A stretch of 64,000 nucleotides of DNA, taken from NCBI RefSeq assembly GCF_000014045.1, contig NC_008209.1, positions 2,689,001 to 2,753,000 of the forward strand, given 5' to 3'. The stretch comes from Roseobacter denitrificans OCh 114 (lineage in GTDB: Bacteria; Pseudomonadota; Alphaproteobacteria; Rhodobacterales; Rhodobacteraceae). The first letter of the stretch is position 1; each line of letters opens with the position of its first letter. The position numbers and the translations under genes are program-made. The notes below the pieces were generated by a model that had not been told where the DNA came from, did no database searches, and was given only the letters and a program-made list of their open reading frames with translations. Below are positions 18,021-26,839 of the stretch, one piece after another.

Positions 18021-19169
18021 TCAGGCGATGTTCAACTTTGGCAAGTCGCCGAGATCGGGTAGATCACCGTCAAGATCGGGGAGGTCCGGCAGGGCGGTAT
18101 CGTCAAAACCTTCGAGGTCCGGCAGATCGGGCAAGTCAGGCAGGTCCGGCAGTTCGGGCAGATCCGTCAGGTTGGTTTCGTCGCCCGGTTCAAACAACGC
18201 CTCCTTTTGCGGAAGCTCAAGCTCGGGAAGGTTGAGATTGCCATAGTCGGATGCCTCTGCGTCAAGCCCTTCGTCGCTGTCCTCTGCAAGATCGCCACCG
18301 GAGGCAGGGGTTTGCAGTTGACCCAACATCAATGCACGCTTGCCATCTATCTGGCCCATTGATCCGCGCGCAACGCGTGCGCCCTCAATGGACAAAAGCT
18401 CCACCGACTCAAAAGCGTTTGCAGGAATGGAGAGCGTGTGCCCCGGCCTGAGCCTGCTCATTTCGGATAGGGACACCCGCACACGGCACAAGACCGCGGA
18501 CAGTTCGGCCGTAACAGCCATCACCGATTTCTCAAGTGTCGCGGGGCTGCCGGGGTCTGCTGTTTCACTTTCACTGCTTTGCCGCTCCGGCACTGCCTTG
18601 GGCAGGGGCAGAATCAGCGAAAGCGTCGATTGTGTGATGCCGCCGGATACATCAATGGTGAGTTTCAAGACGGTATACTCCGGCTCTTCAAGAGCGAGGG
18701 CGAACAGTCGTTGGCTGTCGGCGCGCGCACCGAACTTGAAGGCGGGCAGTACGCGCTTGTCCTCCGGCGTTTCCAAAAGCCCGTTGGCGCGGATGAACAA
18801 TGCATCCAGTACCGGCGCGCAAAGGGCCGCATCCGTCTCGGTCAAGGGGCGCGACGCAGACGTCGGCGGCAGCACACGCCCCATCGTCTGTTGCTGCACC
18901 AGCGCATTGACCAGATTTGCACCGATAACGGCCCCGCCGGTGACGCCCGCCGGACCATCCAGCAGTACCAGCAAACTGTCATCTTCGATTTTATCGGAGA
19001 GGTTTTCGGCCGCGCAACGCTCTTGCGTGACACCAATGACCGCGAGCGCCATGTGAAAGGCATCATCCGCAACTTTTGCCAGCCCCACGCGCAATGCCTT
19101 CGGCACGGTCATCGCCCGTGCCTGATGTTCGTGTTTTCCAACCTGCGCTTTGCGCTGCAAAACTGACAT
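18021..19169 (-). CDS. FliM/FliN family (SpoA-domain) protein with LPDLPD-repeat tail
   Basis: A 382-residue protein resembling a flagellar motor switch component. The N-terminal half (about 15-200) resembles the FliM middle domain (PVLDALFIRANGLL region), and a SpoA domain follows at about 215-295 (VTAELSAVLCRVRVSLSEMSRLRPGHTLSI...GRVARG-like end). The last 70 residues are a Pro/Asp/Leu-rich tail with (D/E)LP repeats, absent from classical FliM. No other flagellar gene is nearby; the kinase gene lies 125 bp upstream on the same strand. Start ATG 19169 has GGGAAC 8 bp upstream. Motor, secretion (SpoA/SctQ) or another assembly role are all possible. Confidence 0.72.
   Translation of the reverse strand: MSVLQRKAQVGKHEHQARAMTVPKALRVGLAKVADDAFHMALAVIGVTQERCAAENLSDKIEDDSLLVLLDGPAGVTGGAVIGANLVNALVQQQTMGRVLPPTSASRPLTETDAALCAPVLDALFIRANGLLETPEDKRVLPAFKFGARADSQRLFALALEEPEYTVLKLTIDVSGGITQSTLSLILPLPKAVPERQSSESETADPGSPATLEKSVMAVTAELSAVLCRVRVSLSEMSRLRPGHTLSIPANAFESVELLSIEGARVARGSMGQIDGKRALMLGQLQTPASGGDLAEDSDEGLDAEASDYGNLNLPELELPQKEALFEPGDETNLTDLPELPDLPDLPDLPDLEGFDDTALPDLPDLDGDLPDLGDLPKLNIA
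18033..18164 (-). repeat. Tandem LPD/LPE codon repeat (C-terminal tail of FliM-like protein)
   Basis: 9-bp degenerate tandem units encode repeated (D/E)LP triplets. The uninterrupted block DLPELPDLPDLPDLPDL occupies 18114-18164; further units continue to 18033. Predicted extended, highly acidic segment. Confidence 0.85.
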
Positions 19170-19294
19170 CAATCGTTCCCATACGGATCGCGCGCACCTG
19201 CACAGATGAACGCTCTTCAGCTTTGAAGAGATACGCAAGAATGGTTACCAATGCCTTTATGTATTGGAAAACGAGTTGATTTTCGACAAAGCAC

Positions 19295-21988
19295 TTATTG
19301 TGCTGCAACAGCCTGCGCATGCGGCAGCACCACACGGAAACCGGTGCCATTCGCCTTTGCCAGATAGCTGATATCGCCGCCCAGACGTGACATGATCTCG
19401 CGGCAGATGGCCAGCCCCAGCCCGGCACCATTGCTGTCCTGCGCGCCGATACGGCTGAATTTTTCAAACAACAACTCACGCGCCTGTTTGGGTATCCCCG
19501 ACCCGTTATCAACAAAGTCTATGGTGATCGCACCGTCGCGATCATTCACTTCGATTGTCAATTCCGGGTGCTGCGCCGCACAGTATTTCTGTGCATTTGT
19601 AATGAGATTTATGAACACCTGGCTGAGCCGGTCGAGATCCGTGTCAAGCGTGATCGTTTCATCAATGCGTCGCCGGTTAATTTTGATGCGCCGCGAAGAA
19701 CTGGCCTGTGCCGTGGCCAAGGCGCGGTCCAACAGGTCTGACAGGGAGCCGGTTTGCCGGTTCAGCGTCACCTGCCCGTTTTCCAGCACACTCAGGTCCA
19801 GAAGGTCGTTCAACAGCCGGGTCAGGCGAATGGCTTCAACATGGATGATGTTTGCATATTTGGCCTTCTCAATGGGCCCTATGCCCTTGGCATCACGCAG
19901 AATTTCGGAAAACGACCGGATCGAGGTCATGGGCGTGCGCAATTCATGGCTGATCTGGCTGAGAAACTCATCCTTTTGGGCACTCAACTGCACCAGCTTG
20001 GTGTTTGCCTCGCGCAATTGCGCCGCCGTCTGGCTCAATTCACGTGATTTCGCTTCGAGCCTGCTGGAATATTCCAGCATCTGCGCAGATTCGTCCGCAA
20101 CCGCCATCAAATCATGGACCGACACAGAGGTGCCCCCCACGATCTGACTGATCATCGCATGCGCGGTCGCAGCCCCCACCGAACCTGCCAACTCGCGCTC
20201 CAGACGCTGCAGGAAATCCGGTGTCGGCTCAGGCAAGGACCCTGTCAGCCCCTGCGCACGCGCCTGAGCGGCAAAAAGCTGACGCGCCTCCTGCGCGCCC
20301 AAAATCCGTTGCGCCATAATCATCAGGTCTTCGCTTTCGGCAACGGATGCATTCCATCCGCGCGCCTGACCCGAGTGTTCGAACACATTTACAAACTGCG
20401 CACCCTGCAGGCGCTCCATCGGATTGGGAAAGGTGAACAGCGAAACGGCGACAAAGGCCGACAGGTTGAACAGCAGGCTCCAGAACACCGCATGCACCAT
20501 CGGGTCAAGTCCCTCGATCCCGAAAAGCGCTTGCGGGCGGAGCAATCCAAGCCCCAGCAGCCCGAATTCAAAGGTTTCAGCACTGAGCACGGCATCGGGC
20601 CCAAAACTGGGCAAAAGCATGGTAAACACCCATAGCGAAAAGCCGATCAGCAGGCCGGACAGCGCACCGTACCGCGTGGCCCCCCGCCAGAGAATCCCGC
20701 CGATCATCGCCGGAAGGAACTGCGCAACGCCGGCAAAGGAAATCAAGCCAATGGCCGTCAGCGCGCCCGAGCCGCCCGACAGTTTGTAATAGATATAGCC
20801 AAGGCTGATGATGCCCATGATCGACAGGCGTCGGGACAGGATCACCGTTTCGCGCACGTCGCCGGACTGGCTTGCCCCGCCGCGGTGGCGGTAGAGGAAA
20901 ATCGGCATGACCAGATGATTCGACACCATCGTGGAAAGCGCCAGCGTGGCCACGATGACCATGGACGTCGCCGACGAAAAGCCGCCCAGAAAACTGAGCA
21001 TGGCCAGACCTTCGCGCCCCTCACTCAAAGGAAGGCTCAGCACGAAGAGGTCCGGGTTGGAGCCTTCGGGCAGCATATCAAGACCGATGACGGCAATCGG
21101 CACGACAAAAAGGCTCATCAGCATCAGGTAGAGCGGGAAAGCCCAGCTCGCGATCTGCAGGTGCCGCTCATCGTCGTTTTCCACGATCATCACCTGAAAC
21201 ATGCGCGGCAGACAAAGGAACGCTGCCGCAGACAGGAAGGTCAGCGTGGCCCAGCGACTGCTGTCGGTTTGCCAGCTGCCCAGATCAGAAGCGTCGATCC
21301 GTGCGAGTGTCTCGGAGATACCCCCGGCCAGTCCCCAGACCACAAAGACGCCCACCGCAAGCAGGGCCAGCAGCTTGACCACAGCCTCCACAGCGACGGC
21401 GATCACAACGCCGTGGTGCCTCTCGTTCACATTCAGGTTGCGCGTTCCGAAAAGTACCGTGAAAACCGCCAGCCCGACCGCAATCCAGAAGGCAGCGTCC
21501 TTGGCATCAATGGTGCTGACATCCACACCCTGTTCGGCGGCGGCGAAAAACGACAGCGACAGGGTCACTGACTGCAGTTGCAGCGCAATATAGGGTGTCA
21601 CGGTGATCACGGCCATGATCGTGACCACGATGGCGAGGGTGTTGGACTTGCCAAACCGGGAAGAGATCAGATCGGCGATGGAGGTCACTTTGTGGCTGCG
21701 CCCGATGCGCACCAGCCTGCGCAAAATCCACCACCAGCCGAGGATCACGAGGCTGGGCCCCAGGTAGATGGTCACATATTCAAGCCCCGAGCGCGCCGCA
21801 TTTCCGACCGCGCCATAAAAGGTCCAGGCCGTGCAATAGATCGAAAGCGAGAGCGTATAGACCAACGGGGAGCGCAGCAGCCAGTCGCCCCGCCCTTGCG
21901 TCCCTGCCCGTTCCGCAATGAAGGCGACGAAAAACAGGATCGCCACATAGGCCAGACACACCGCAATCAGCAGGTTCACAGAGGTCAA
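19295..21988 (-). CDS. Sodium:solute symporter-histidine kinase fusion (CbrA/CrbS type)
   Basis: Inner-membrane sensor kinase of 897 residues. The N-terminal part (about 1-490) is a multi-span SSS-type transporter domain, a linker/PAS-like region follows, then a HisKA domain with phospho-acceptor His681 (SHELRTPMTSIRSF), the N-box NLITNAQKY, G1 DNGSGIP and G2 GAGLGLAI. CbrA/CrbS relatives sense histidine/carbon status or acetate. The start is a TTG at 21988 with GGAGG 7 bp upstream, and TTG overlaps the preceding stop (ATTGA). Upstream on the same strand are the 93-aa protein and the receiver gene, forming an operon. Confidence 0.92.
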   Translation of the reverse strand: MTSVNLLIAVCLAYVAILFFVAFIAERAGTQGRGDWLLRSPLVYTLSLSIYCTAWTFYGAVGNAARSGLEYVTIYLGPSLVILGWWWILRRLVRIGRSHKVTSIADLISSRFGKSNTLAIVVTIMAVITVTPYIALQLQSVTLSLSFFAAAEQGVDVSTIDAKDAAFWIAVGLAVFTVLFGTRNLNVNERHHGVVIAVAVEAVVKLLALLAVGVFVVWGLAGGISETLARIDASDLGSWQTDSSRWATLTFLSAAAFLCLPRMFQVMIVENDDERHLQIASWAFPLYLMLMSLFVVPIAVIGLDMLPEGSNPDLFVLSLPLSEGREGLAMLSFLGGFSSATSMVIVATLALSTMVSNHLVMPIFLYRHRGGASQSGDVRETVILSRRLSIMGIISLGYIYYKLSGGSGALTAIGLISFAGVAQFLPAMIGGILWRGATRYGALSGLLIGFSLWVFTMLLPSFGPDAVLSAETFEFGLLGLGLLRPQALFGIEGLDPMVHAVFWSLLFNLSAFVAVSLFTFPNPMERLQGAQFVNVFEHSGQARGWNASVAESEDLMIMAQRILGAQEARQLFAAQARAQGLTGSLPEPTPDFLQRLERELAGSVGAATAHAMISQIVGGTSVSVHDLMAVADESAQMLEYSSRLEAKSRELSQTAAQLREANTKLVQLSAQKDEFLSQISHELRTPMTSIRSFSEILRDAKGIGPIEKAKYANIIHVEAIRLTRLLNDLLDLSVLENGQVTLNRQTGSLSDLLDRALATAQASSSRRIKINRRRIDETITLDTDLDRLSQVFINLITNAQKYCAAQHPELTIEVNDRDGAITIDFVDNGSGIPKQARELLFEKFSRIGAQDSNGAGLGLAICREIMSRLGGDISYLAKANGTGFRVVLPHAQAVAAQ

Positions 21989-22266
21989 TGCACGTCCTCC
22001 GCGCCGGTATCGCTGCCTTCTGGTCGGCGCAGGCGAAACGCCAGAACCGCAGAAATCGCGATCAGCGCCGCCCAGACCCCGAAGATGTAAAAGAGCGCGC
22101 GGGACATGGCCAGCGTCTGCGCCCCTGCGGACGGATCATTGGGCCAGAGCGCCGGGATCAGCCAGAGCACCACCCCGAGCACCGTCAAGAGCCGCAGTGC
22201 ATCCATCATCCGACGTCGCCGGTAAACACCTCGCTCCAGAAACAGTGGCAGCGGGTCGCGCGCCAT
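21985..22266 (-). CDS. Small two-span membrane protein in the kinase operon
   Basis: A 93-residue protein with a basic N-terminus (LERGVYRRRRMMDALR) and two hydrophobic helices (about 22-38 and 52-75). Family not recognised; the spacing between receiver and kinase genes suggests an accessory subunit of the sensor. Start ATG 22266 lies 4 bp after the receiver stop codon; AAAGG, inside the receiver's last codons, is the ribosome-binding site. Its own stop overlaps the TTG start of the kinase, so kinase translation is probably coupled to it. Function is inferred from position only. Confidence 0.75.
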   Translation of the reverse strand: MARDPLPLFLERGVYRRRRMMDALRLLTVLGVVLWLIPALWPNDPSAGAQTLAMSRALFYIFGVWAALIAISAVLAFRLRRPEGSDTGAEDVH

Positions 22267-22270
22267 GGCG

Positions 22271-22654
22271 TCAGCCTTTCTGTTGATGAACGTAGAGCAG
22301 ATCCCGCACAGCGGTGAGCACCTCGGCATTGGAGAACGGCTTGGTCATGAAGCGGCTTACACCCGCTTTCTCGGCCATCTCCCTGTCCCGGCTCTGGCCA
22401 CGGGCGGTGAGCATCAGAACCGGCAGATCGGCGGTTGCGTCATCTGCGCGCAATTCCTCGAGAATATCAAACCCGCTCTTGCCCGGAAGCATCACGTCCA
22501 GCACAACCAGATCCGGTTGCAATGCCCGTATGGTCTCGGATGCATCCGCACCGTTGCTATGGGTATCCACCTGAAATCCTTCGCGCGTGAGCAAAAAGCG
22601 GATCGCCTCGATGATGTTCAACTCATCCTCGACCAAAAGTACGTGTTTGCTCAT
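22271..22654 (-). CDS. Single-domain response regulator (receiver only)
   Basis: A 127-residue CheY-like receiver with D9-D10-type acidic pocket (VEDE), phospho-acceptor D53 (VVLDVMLPGKSG), T83 and K105 (FMTKPF). There is no output domain, unlike CbrB or the LuxR-type CrbR that partner related kinases. It probably acts by protein contact or as a phosphate relay. Start ATG 22654 has GGAGGG 4 bp upstream. First gene of the receiver-membrane protein-kinase operon. Confidence 0.93.
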   Translation of the reverse strand: MSKHVLLVEDELNIIEAIRFLLTREGFQVDTHSNGADASETIRALQPDLVVLDVMLPGKSGFDILEELRADDATADLPVLMLTARGQSRDREMAEKAGVSRFMTKPFSNAEVLTAVRDLLYVHQQKG

Positions 22655-22834
22655 GCGTCCCTCCTCCAAGGGTCCCCGCGCCAGATCCTTCGCAATCAAA
22701 TCTGCCCAAGGGGATGAACCAGTTATTCTAGGTTTTTGTGGCCATGTCAAAACCGCTTTGCCCAACCTTTGGCATCGCGTTCCGGCATGGGGTGCGCAAC
22801 GGCGATCGCGCGCGCTTTGAACCCGGATTTCAAG

Positions 22835-24124
22835 CTAAAGCCCCGCCATCAGAATGGACGGCTCGCGCCTGCCCGGGCACTCTGCCTTGGGACACACACC
22901 GCAGGTTGAACCAACCTCAAGAGCACCGTCATCCGCCGGGGCGGAATTGGCGATCAGCAACATATTGGCCTCAATCAGCGGCGGCGCGTTATACTGTGTC
23001 TCTCCGACAACCTCTGCCACGGCAAAGCAGTCAAAATGCGCCCGGCCCCGTCCCAGTTGCACCAATGGTGTCCGGATCACTTGACCGGGCTGGCACAGCG
23101 CGGAAAACAACGGCCAGAGCGCGCAGGCTGCACCAAAACGCGGCATCACCATCTGACCGACGGATTTGCGCAGCAAAATACTGCCCGCTCGGTCACAGAT
23201 GACCAGCCCGGTTTCAAAAGCAGCGCTGGCCGCGATGCGGCGCAAGACAACCGCCACTGGTGCATCAAGGCGTGCGGCCAATGCAAGCGGCTCAAGGCCA
23301 ACCTTTTCCAGCGCCGCATCAAGGGCGGGCATGGGCACTTTCGCGGCATCCGCCTGCATTCTGACCAGCATCCCGCGCGCAAGGGCCCGCGCGGTCGAAC
23401 TGCGCAGATTGTCCGCCCTTGCAATCACATCGTCAACGGAATGCTCCCCCGTTTCCAGCGCTTTGAAATGATAGTTGTGATGGGCCAGAAAGGCATCGAC
23501 TTCTTCCTGCGGGCTGTTGGCGACGGTTGCTTCGTCCTGCCCGGCTTCGAAGTAATTCACCAAGGCCTTGGAGCTGTCTGCCAGTCGCTTGCTGTCCTCA
23601 TTGAGGTTCGAATGAAAGCGGTCGCGCCACTCCGCCTCAATGTCCTTTTCCTCGGCCAGGATCGAGGCGGTGGAACGGATCGCCGCGGCAGTGGAGAGCA
23701 ACTCATGCACCGACGCTGCGAGCTTGGGGTCATGGGTCAACCGGTCACTGAGCGCTTCGACGGTCCGCTCCAGCGTGGTGATCCGCCGATGCCCGGAGGC
23801 GAGGATTTCAGCCCAGCCCGGAAAGCGGCCCGTCAATTCATCCGCGCGCGCCACCTCGGCGGCGGTCAGGTTGGCCGCCTTGGCCGCTTCGCGCAATGTG
23901 GCGATGAGCGCAGCTTCGGCACCTTCCGTCAGCATCGACGGCTCGACCCCAAGGACGCGCGCGATATCCAACAGCAGCTTGCCGCCGATTCTGCGCCGGT
24001 TATGCTCGATTAAGTTGAGATATGAGGGCGAGATTCCAAGCGCACGTGCAAGATCCGCCTGTTTCAATCCGGCGACGGAGCGCCGTTCTCGGATCCGGCT
24101 TCCTGTCAGTCCCTCGCGTGGCAT
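22835..24124 (-). CDS. ScfR/RamB-like XRE-family acyl-CoA metabolism regulator
   Basis: A 429-residue transcription regulator. An N-terminal XRE HTH (about 9-63; KQADLARALGISPSYLNLIEHNRRRIGG) is followed by a long helical region and a C-terminal domain of the short-chain fatty acyl regulator family, ending in the cysteine cluster CGVCPKAECPGRREPSIL. Relatives (ScfR, RamB, PrpR) control acetate, propionate or glyoxylate-cycle genes and some sense acyl-CoA. It is divergent from the ABC transporter operon, and the 239 bp between them hold a symmetric candidate operator. The kinase/receiver operon is just downstream on the same strand. Confidence 0.88.
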   Translation of the reverse strand: MPREGLTGSRIRERRSVAGLKQADLARALGISPSYLNLIEHNRRRIGGKLLLDIARVLGVEPSMLTEGAEAALIATLREAAKAANLTAAEVARADELTGRFPGWAEILASGHRRITTLERTVEALSDRLTHDPKLAASVHELLSTAAAIRSTASILAEEKDIEAEWRDRFHSNLNEDSKRLADSSKALVNYFEAGQDEATVANSPQEEVDAFLAHHNYHFKALETGEHSVDDVIARADNLRSSTARALARGMLVRMQADAAKVPMPALDAALEKVGLEPLALAARLDAPVAVVLRRIAASAAFETGLVICDRAGSILLRKSVGQMVMPRFGAACALWPLFSALCQPGQVIRTPLVQLGRGRAHFDCFAVAEVVGETQYNAPPLIEANMLLIANSAPADDGALEVGSTCGVCPKAECPGRREPSILMAGL

Positions 24125-24185
24125 ATGGCTCCTCTGGCTAAAGCTGGGTCAATTCAATGGCTTTCTGCACCGCAACATTATAAAA

Positions 24186-24225
24186 TTTACAAACACCCTG
24201 CACTATTTGTGCAGTTATTTACAAA
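24186..24225. promoter_or_regulatory. Symmetric candidate operator in the ScfR-ABC intergenic region
   Basis: Two identical TTTACAAA boxes (24186-24193 and 24218-24225), 32 bp apart (three helical turns), flank a perfect inverted repeat CTGCAC (24198-24203) - N5 - GTGCAG (24209-24214) at the exact centre. Probable binding site of the adjacent ScfR-like protein, serving both divergent genes. Inference from structure and position. Confidence 0.5.
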
Positions 24226-24250
24226 ATAATTGTTCATTTCAAGGCACTTG

Positions 24251-24258
24251 TTGCGCAA
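24251..24258. promoter_or_regulatory. TTGCGCAA palindrome
   Basis: 8-bp perfect palindrome in the same intergenic region, resembling the TTTGCAAA-like sites reported for RamB-type regulators. Short, so could be chance. Confidence 0.2.
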
Positions 24259-24286
24259 TTTTCTCTTGCTTGGCACGGTAAACACT

Positions 24287-24298
24287 GCACTTAAGTGC
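24287..24298. promoter_or_regulatory. GCACTTAAGTGC palindrome upstream of the ABC operon
   Basis: 12-bp perfect palindrome about 65 bp before the binding-protein start, in a region expected to hold the promoter. Possible operator. Confidence 0.35.
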
Positions 24299-24363
24299 TC
24301 TATACGCGGGCAGTCTGCAATTATTCCCGCCCAGCGTGTGATAAACCTATTGGGAGGATCTTC

Positions 24364-25716
24364 ATGTCCAAATCGAACTTTACACGTCGTGGTTTGCTCA
24401 AGACCAGCGCCGTGGCCGGGGCCGCTGGCCTGACACTGCCGACATATCTGCGCGCAGACGGCCATTCCGGTTTTACGAATGCGCCTCAAGGCGACACCGT
24501 CACGCTGGGCTTCAACGTGCCACAATCCGGCCCCTATGCGGATGAGGGTGCGGACGAGTTGCGCGCCTATGAGCTGGCCGTCGAACATCTGAATGGCACC
24601 GGTGCTGACAACGGCATGCTGGAAACCTTCAGCTCAAAGGCGCTGACCGGAAACGGTATTCTCGGCAAGAAAGTCGAATATGTCACAGGCGACACGCAGA
24701 CAAAATCCGACGCGGCGCGCGCTTCTGCCCGCTCGATGATCGAAAAAGACGGCGCTGTCATGATCACGGGTGGCTCGTCCTCCGGTGTGGCCGTAGCGGT
24801 ACAGGCTCTGTGTCAGGAAGCTGGCATCATCTTCATGGCGGGCCTCACGCATTCCAACGACACGACCGGCAAGGACCGCAAGGCAAATGGCTTCCGCCAT
24901 TTCTTCAACTCCTACATGTCCGGTGCGGCGCTGGCCCCTGTTCTGGCGGCCAACTACGGCACAGACCGCAAGGCCTATCACCTGACCGCCGACTACAACT
25001 GGGGCTACACCACAGAAGAAGCGGTGAAATCCTCGACCGAGGCCATGGGCTGGGAAACCGTCAACACGGTTCTGACACCGCTGACGCAGACGGACTTCTC
25101 CTCCTATATCGCGCCGGTGCTGCAATCGGGCGCGGACGTGCTGGTTCTGAACCACTACGGCGGCAACATGGTCAACTCGCTGACCAACGCGGTTCAGTTC
25201 GGCCTGCGTGACAAGATGGTCAACGGCAAACAGTTCGAAATCGTCGTACCGCTCTATTCCCGCCTGATGGCGAAAGGTGCGGGTGCCAACGTCAAGGGCA
25301 TCTTTGGCTCGACAAACTGGCACTGGTCCCTGCAGGACGAAGGCTCCAAGGCATTTGTCAAATCCTTCGGCACGAAATACGGCTTCCCACCCTCACAGGC
25401 GGCACATACCTGCTATGTGCAGACACTGCTTTATGCGGATGCGGTGGAGCGCGGTGGCTCGTTCAACCCATGTTCGGTTGTGGAAGCGCTGCGCGACTTC
25501 GAATTCGACGGCATGGGCAACGGCCCGACGCTCTATCGCGGCGAGGACCATCAGTGCTTCAAGGACGTGCTGGTCGTGAAGGGGAAGGAAAACCCCTCCT
25601 CCGAATTCGACCTTCTGGAGATCGTCGAAGTCACACCGGTCGAGCAGGTCACATATGCCCCCGATCACCCGCAATTCGCGGGCGGCAACATGGGCACATG
25701 CAATCCCGGCGCATAA
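24364..25716 (+). CDS. ABC transporter substrate-binding protein (branched-chain/urea type), Tat signal
   Basis: Periplasmic binding protein (450 residues) of the LivK/UrtA-like family (Peripla_BP_6). It begins with a twin-arginine signal (FTRRGLLKTSAVAG, about 6-19) and a cleavage region near residue 31, so it may be exported folded. Two lobes follow, with the SGGSSSGVAVAVQ nucleotide-like loop and YNWGYTTEEAVK. Start ATG 24364 has GGGAGG 6 bp upstream. First gene of a five-gene operon, followed by a strong hairpin that separates it from the permease genes. Substrate unknown; the ScfR and CrbS-like neighbours point to a carboxylate or acyl compound. Confidence 0.9.
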   Translation: MSKSNFTRRGLLKTSAVAGAAGLTLPTYLRADGHSGFTNAPQGDTVTLGFNVPQSGPYADEGADELRAYELAVEHLNGTGADNGMLETFSSKALTGNGILGKKVEYVTGDTQTKSDAARASARSMIEKDGAVMITGGSSSGVAVAVQALCQEAGIIFMAGLTHSNDTTGKDRKANGFRHFFNSYMSGAALAPVLAANYGTDRKAYHLTADYNWGYTTEEAVKSSTEAMGWETVNTVLTPLTQTDFSSYIAPVLQSGADVLVLNHYGGNMVNSLTNAVQFGLRDKMVNGKQFEIVVPLYSRLMAKGAGANVKGIFGSTNWHWSLQDEGSKAFVKSFGTKYGFPPSQAAHTCYVQTLLYADAVERGGSFNPCSVVEALRDFEFDGMGNGPTLYRGEDHQCFKDVLVVKGKENPSSEFDLLEIVEVTPVEQVTYAPDHPQFAGGNMGTCNPGA

Positions 25717-25734
25717 GCGCAACCAAAACACATA

Positions 25735-25759
25735 CCGGGCGGCGGCACTCGCCGTCCGG
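25735..25759 (+). other. Intergenic stem-loop after the binding-protein gene
   Basis: 10-bp stem CCGGGCGGCG / CGCCGTCCGG with one G-U pair and a 5-nt loop, without a T tract. A smaller hairpin (CCCGT/ACGGG) follows. Such elements after binding-protein genes usually protect the upstream mRNA or attenuate read-through, giving more binding protein than permease. Confidence 0.6.
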
Positions 25760-25803
25760 CCTTCCCGTGATACGGGACCAATTCGCTTCATGAAGGTGGG
25801 ACC

Positions 25804-26835
25804 ATGGACGCATTACTCCTGCAAATCCTCAACGGCCTGGACAAAGGGTCTGCCTATGCGCTGATCGCACTGGGTCTGACATTGATCTTCGGCACGCTTG
25901 GTGTCGTGAACTTCGCGCATGGCGCCCTGTTCATGATCGGCGCATTCTGCGCGGTGACACTCAGCCGTCTTTTGAACCTCAGCCATGAGGTCGCGGTACC
26001 GGGAGAGGTTGACTTCCTCGGCAACCCGATGATGCGCGATGTGCCCTATATCTATGACATCTTCGGAGAGACGATGGGCGCCAGCATCATCGACTGGTCG
26101 GTGCCGCTGTCGATCCTCTTTGCGATCCCGATCATGGTTGGCATCGGCTTTGCCATGGAGCGCGGGCTGATCAAGCATTTCTACAAACGCCCCCACGCGG
26201 ATCAGATCCTCGTCACCTTCGGTCTTGCCATCGTTCTGCAGGAGATCATCAAGTACTTCTACGGTGCGAACCCGATCCCCACCCCTGCCCCTGCGGCCTT
26301 CACGGGGTCGTTTGATTTCGGTGCCATGCTGGGCTTTGACCCCAACACGATCATCTACCCCTATTGGCGTCTGGTTTACTTTGCCTTCTCCGCCGTCATC
26401 ATCGGTGCCGTCTTTGCATTCCTGCAATTTACCACCTTCGGCATGGTCGTGCGAGCCGGCATGGCGGACCGCGAAACCGTGGGCCTTCTGGGCATCAACA
26501 TCGACAAGCGGTTCACCATCATGTTCGGGATTGCAGCCGCCGTCGCGGGGCTTGCAGGTGTGATGTATGCCCCGATCAACTCGCCCAATTACCATATGGG
26601 CATGGACTTTCTGGTGCTCAGCTTCGTGGTCGTCGTTGTGGGCGGTATGGGGTCGCTGTCCGGTGCGGTGCTCGCCGGCTTCCTGCTCGGCATACTGGAG
26701 AGCTTTGCCTCCATGGCCATCGTGCTCGAGACGCTGCCCGGCATCAACCAAATCATCATCTATCTGGTCGCAATCATCATCTTGCTTACCCGTCCACGCG
26801 GACTCATGGGGCGCAAGGGCGTGATGGAGGAATAA
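25804..26835 (+). CDS. ABC transporter permease, LivH type
   Basis: Inner-membrane permease of 343 residues with the LivH/BPD_transp_2 layout: [24 protein letters not shown] at the N-terminus (loop region of segment 1), multiple membrane spans, and the conserved [20 protein letters not shown] stretch near residue 280 (here [19 protein letters not shown]). Start ATG 25804 follows AAGGTGGG. Second gene of the operon; the next permease starts 4 bp after its stop. It pairs with the LivM homologue to form the channel. Confidence 0.93.
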   Translation: MDALLLQILNGLDKGSAYALIALGLTLIFGTLGVVNFAHGALFMIGAFCAVTLSRLLNLSHEVAVPGEVDFLGNPMMRDVPYIYDIFGETMGASIIDWSVPLSILFAIPIMVGIGFAMERGLIKHFYKRPHADQILVTFGLAIVLQEIIKYFYGANPIPTPAPAAFTGSFDFGAMLGFDPNTIIYPYWRLVYFAFSAVIIGAVFAFLQFTTFGMVVRAGMADRETVGLLGINIDKRFTIMFGIAAAVAGLAGVMYAPINSPNYHMGMDFLVLSFVVVVVGGMGSLSGAVLAGFLLGILESFASMAIVLETLPGINQIIIYLVAIIILLTRPRGLMGRKGVMEE

Positions 26836-26839
26836 TCAC

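Noticed and set aside
24271..24290. TGGCAC followed by TGCA resembling a sigma54 promoter
   Set aside because: The GG-to-GC distance is 13 bp rather than the required 10.
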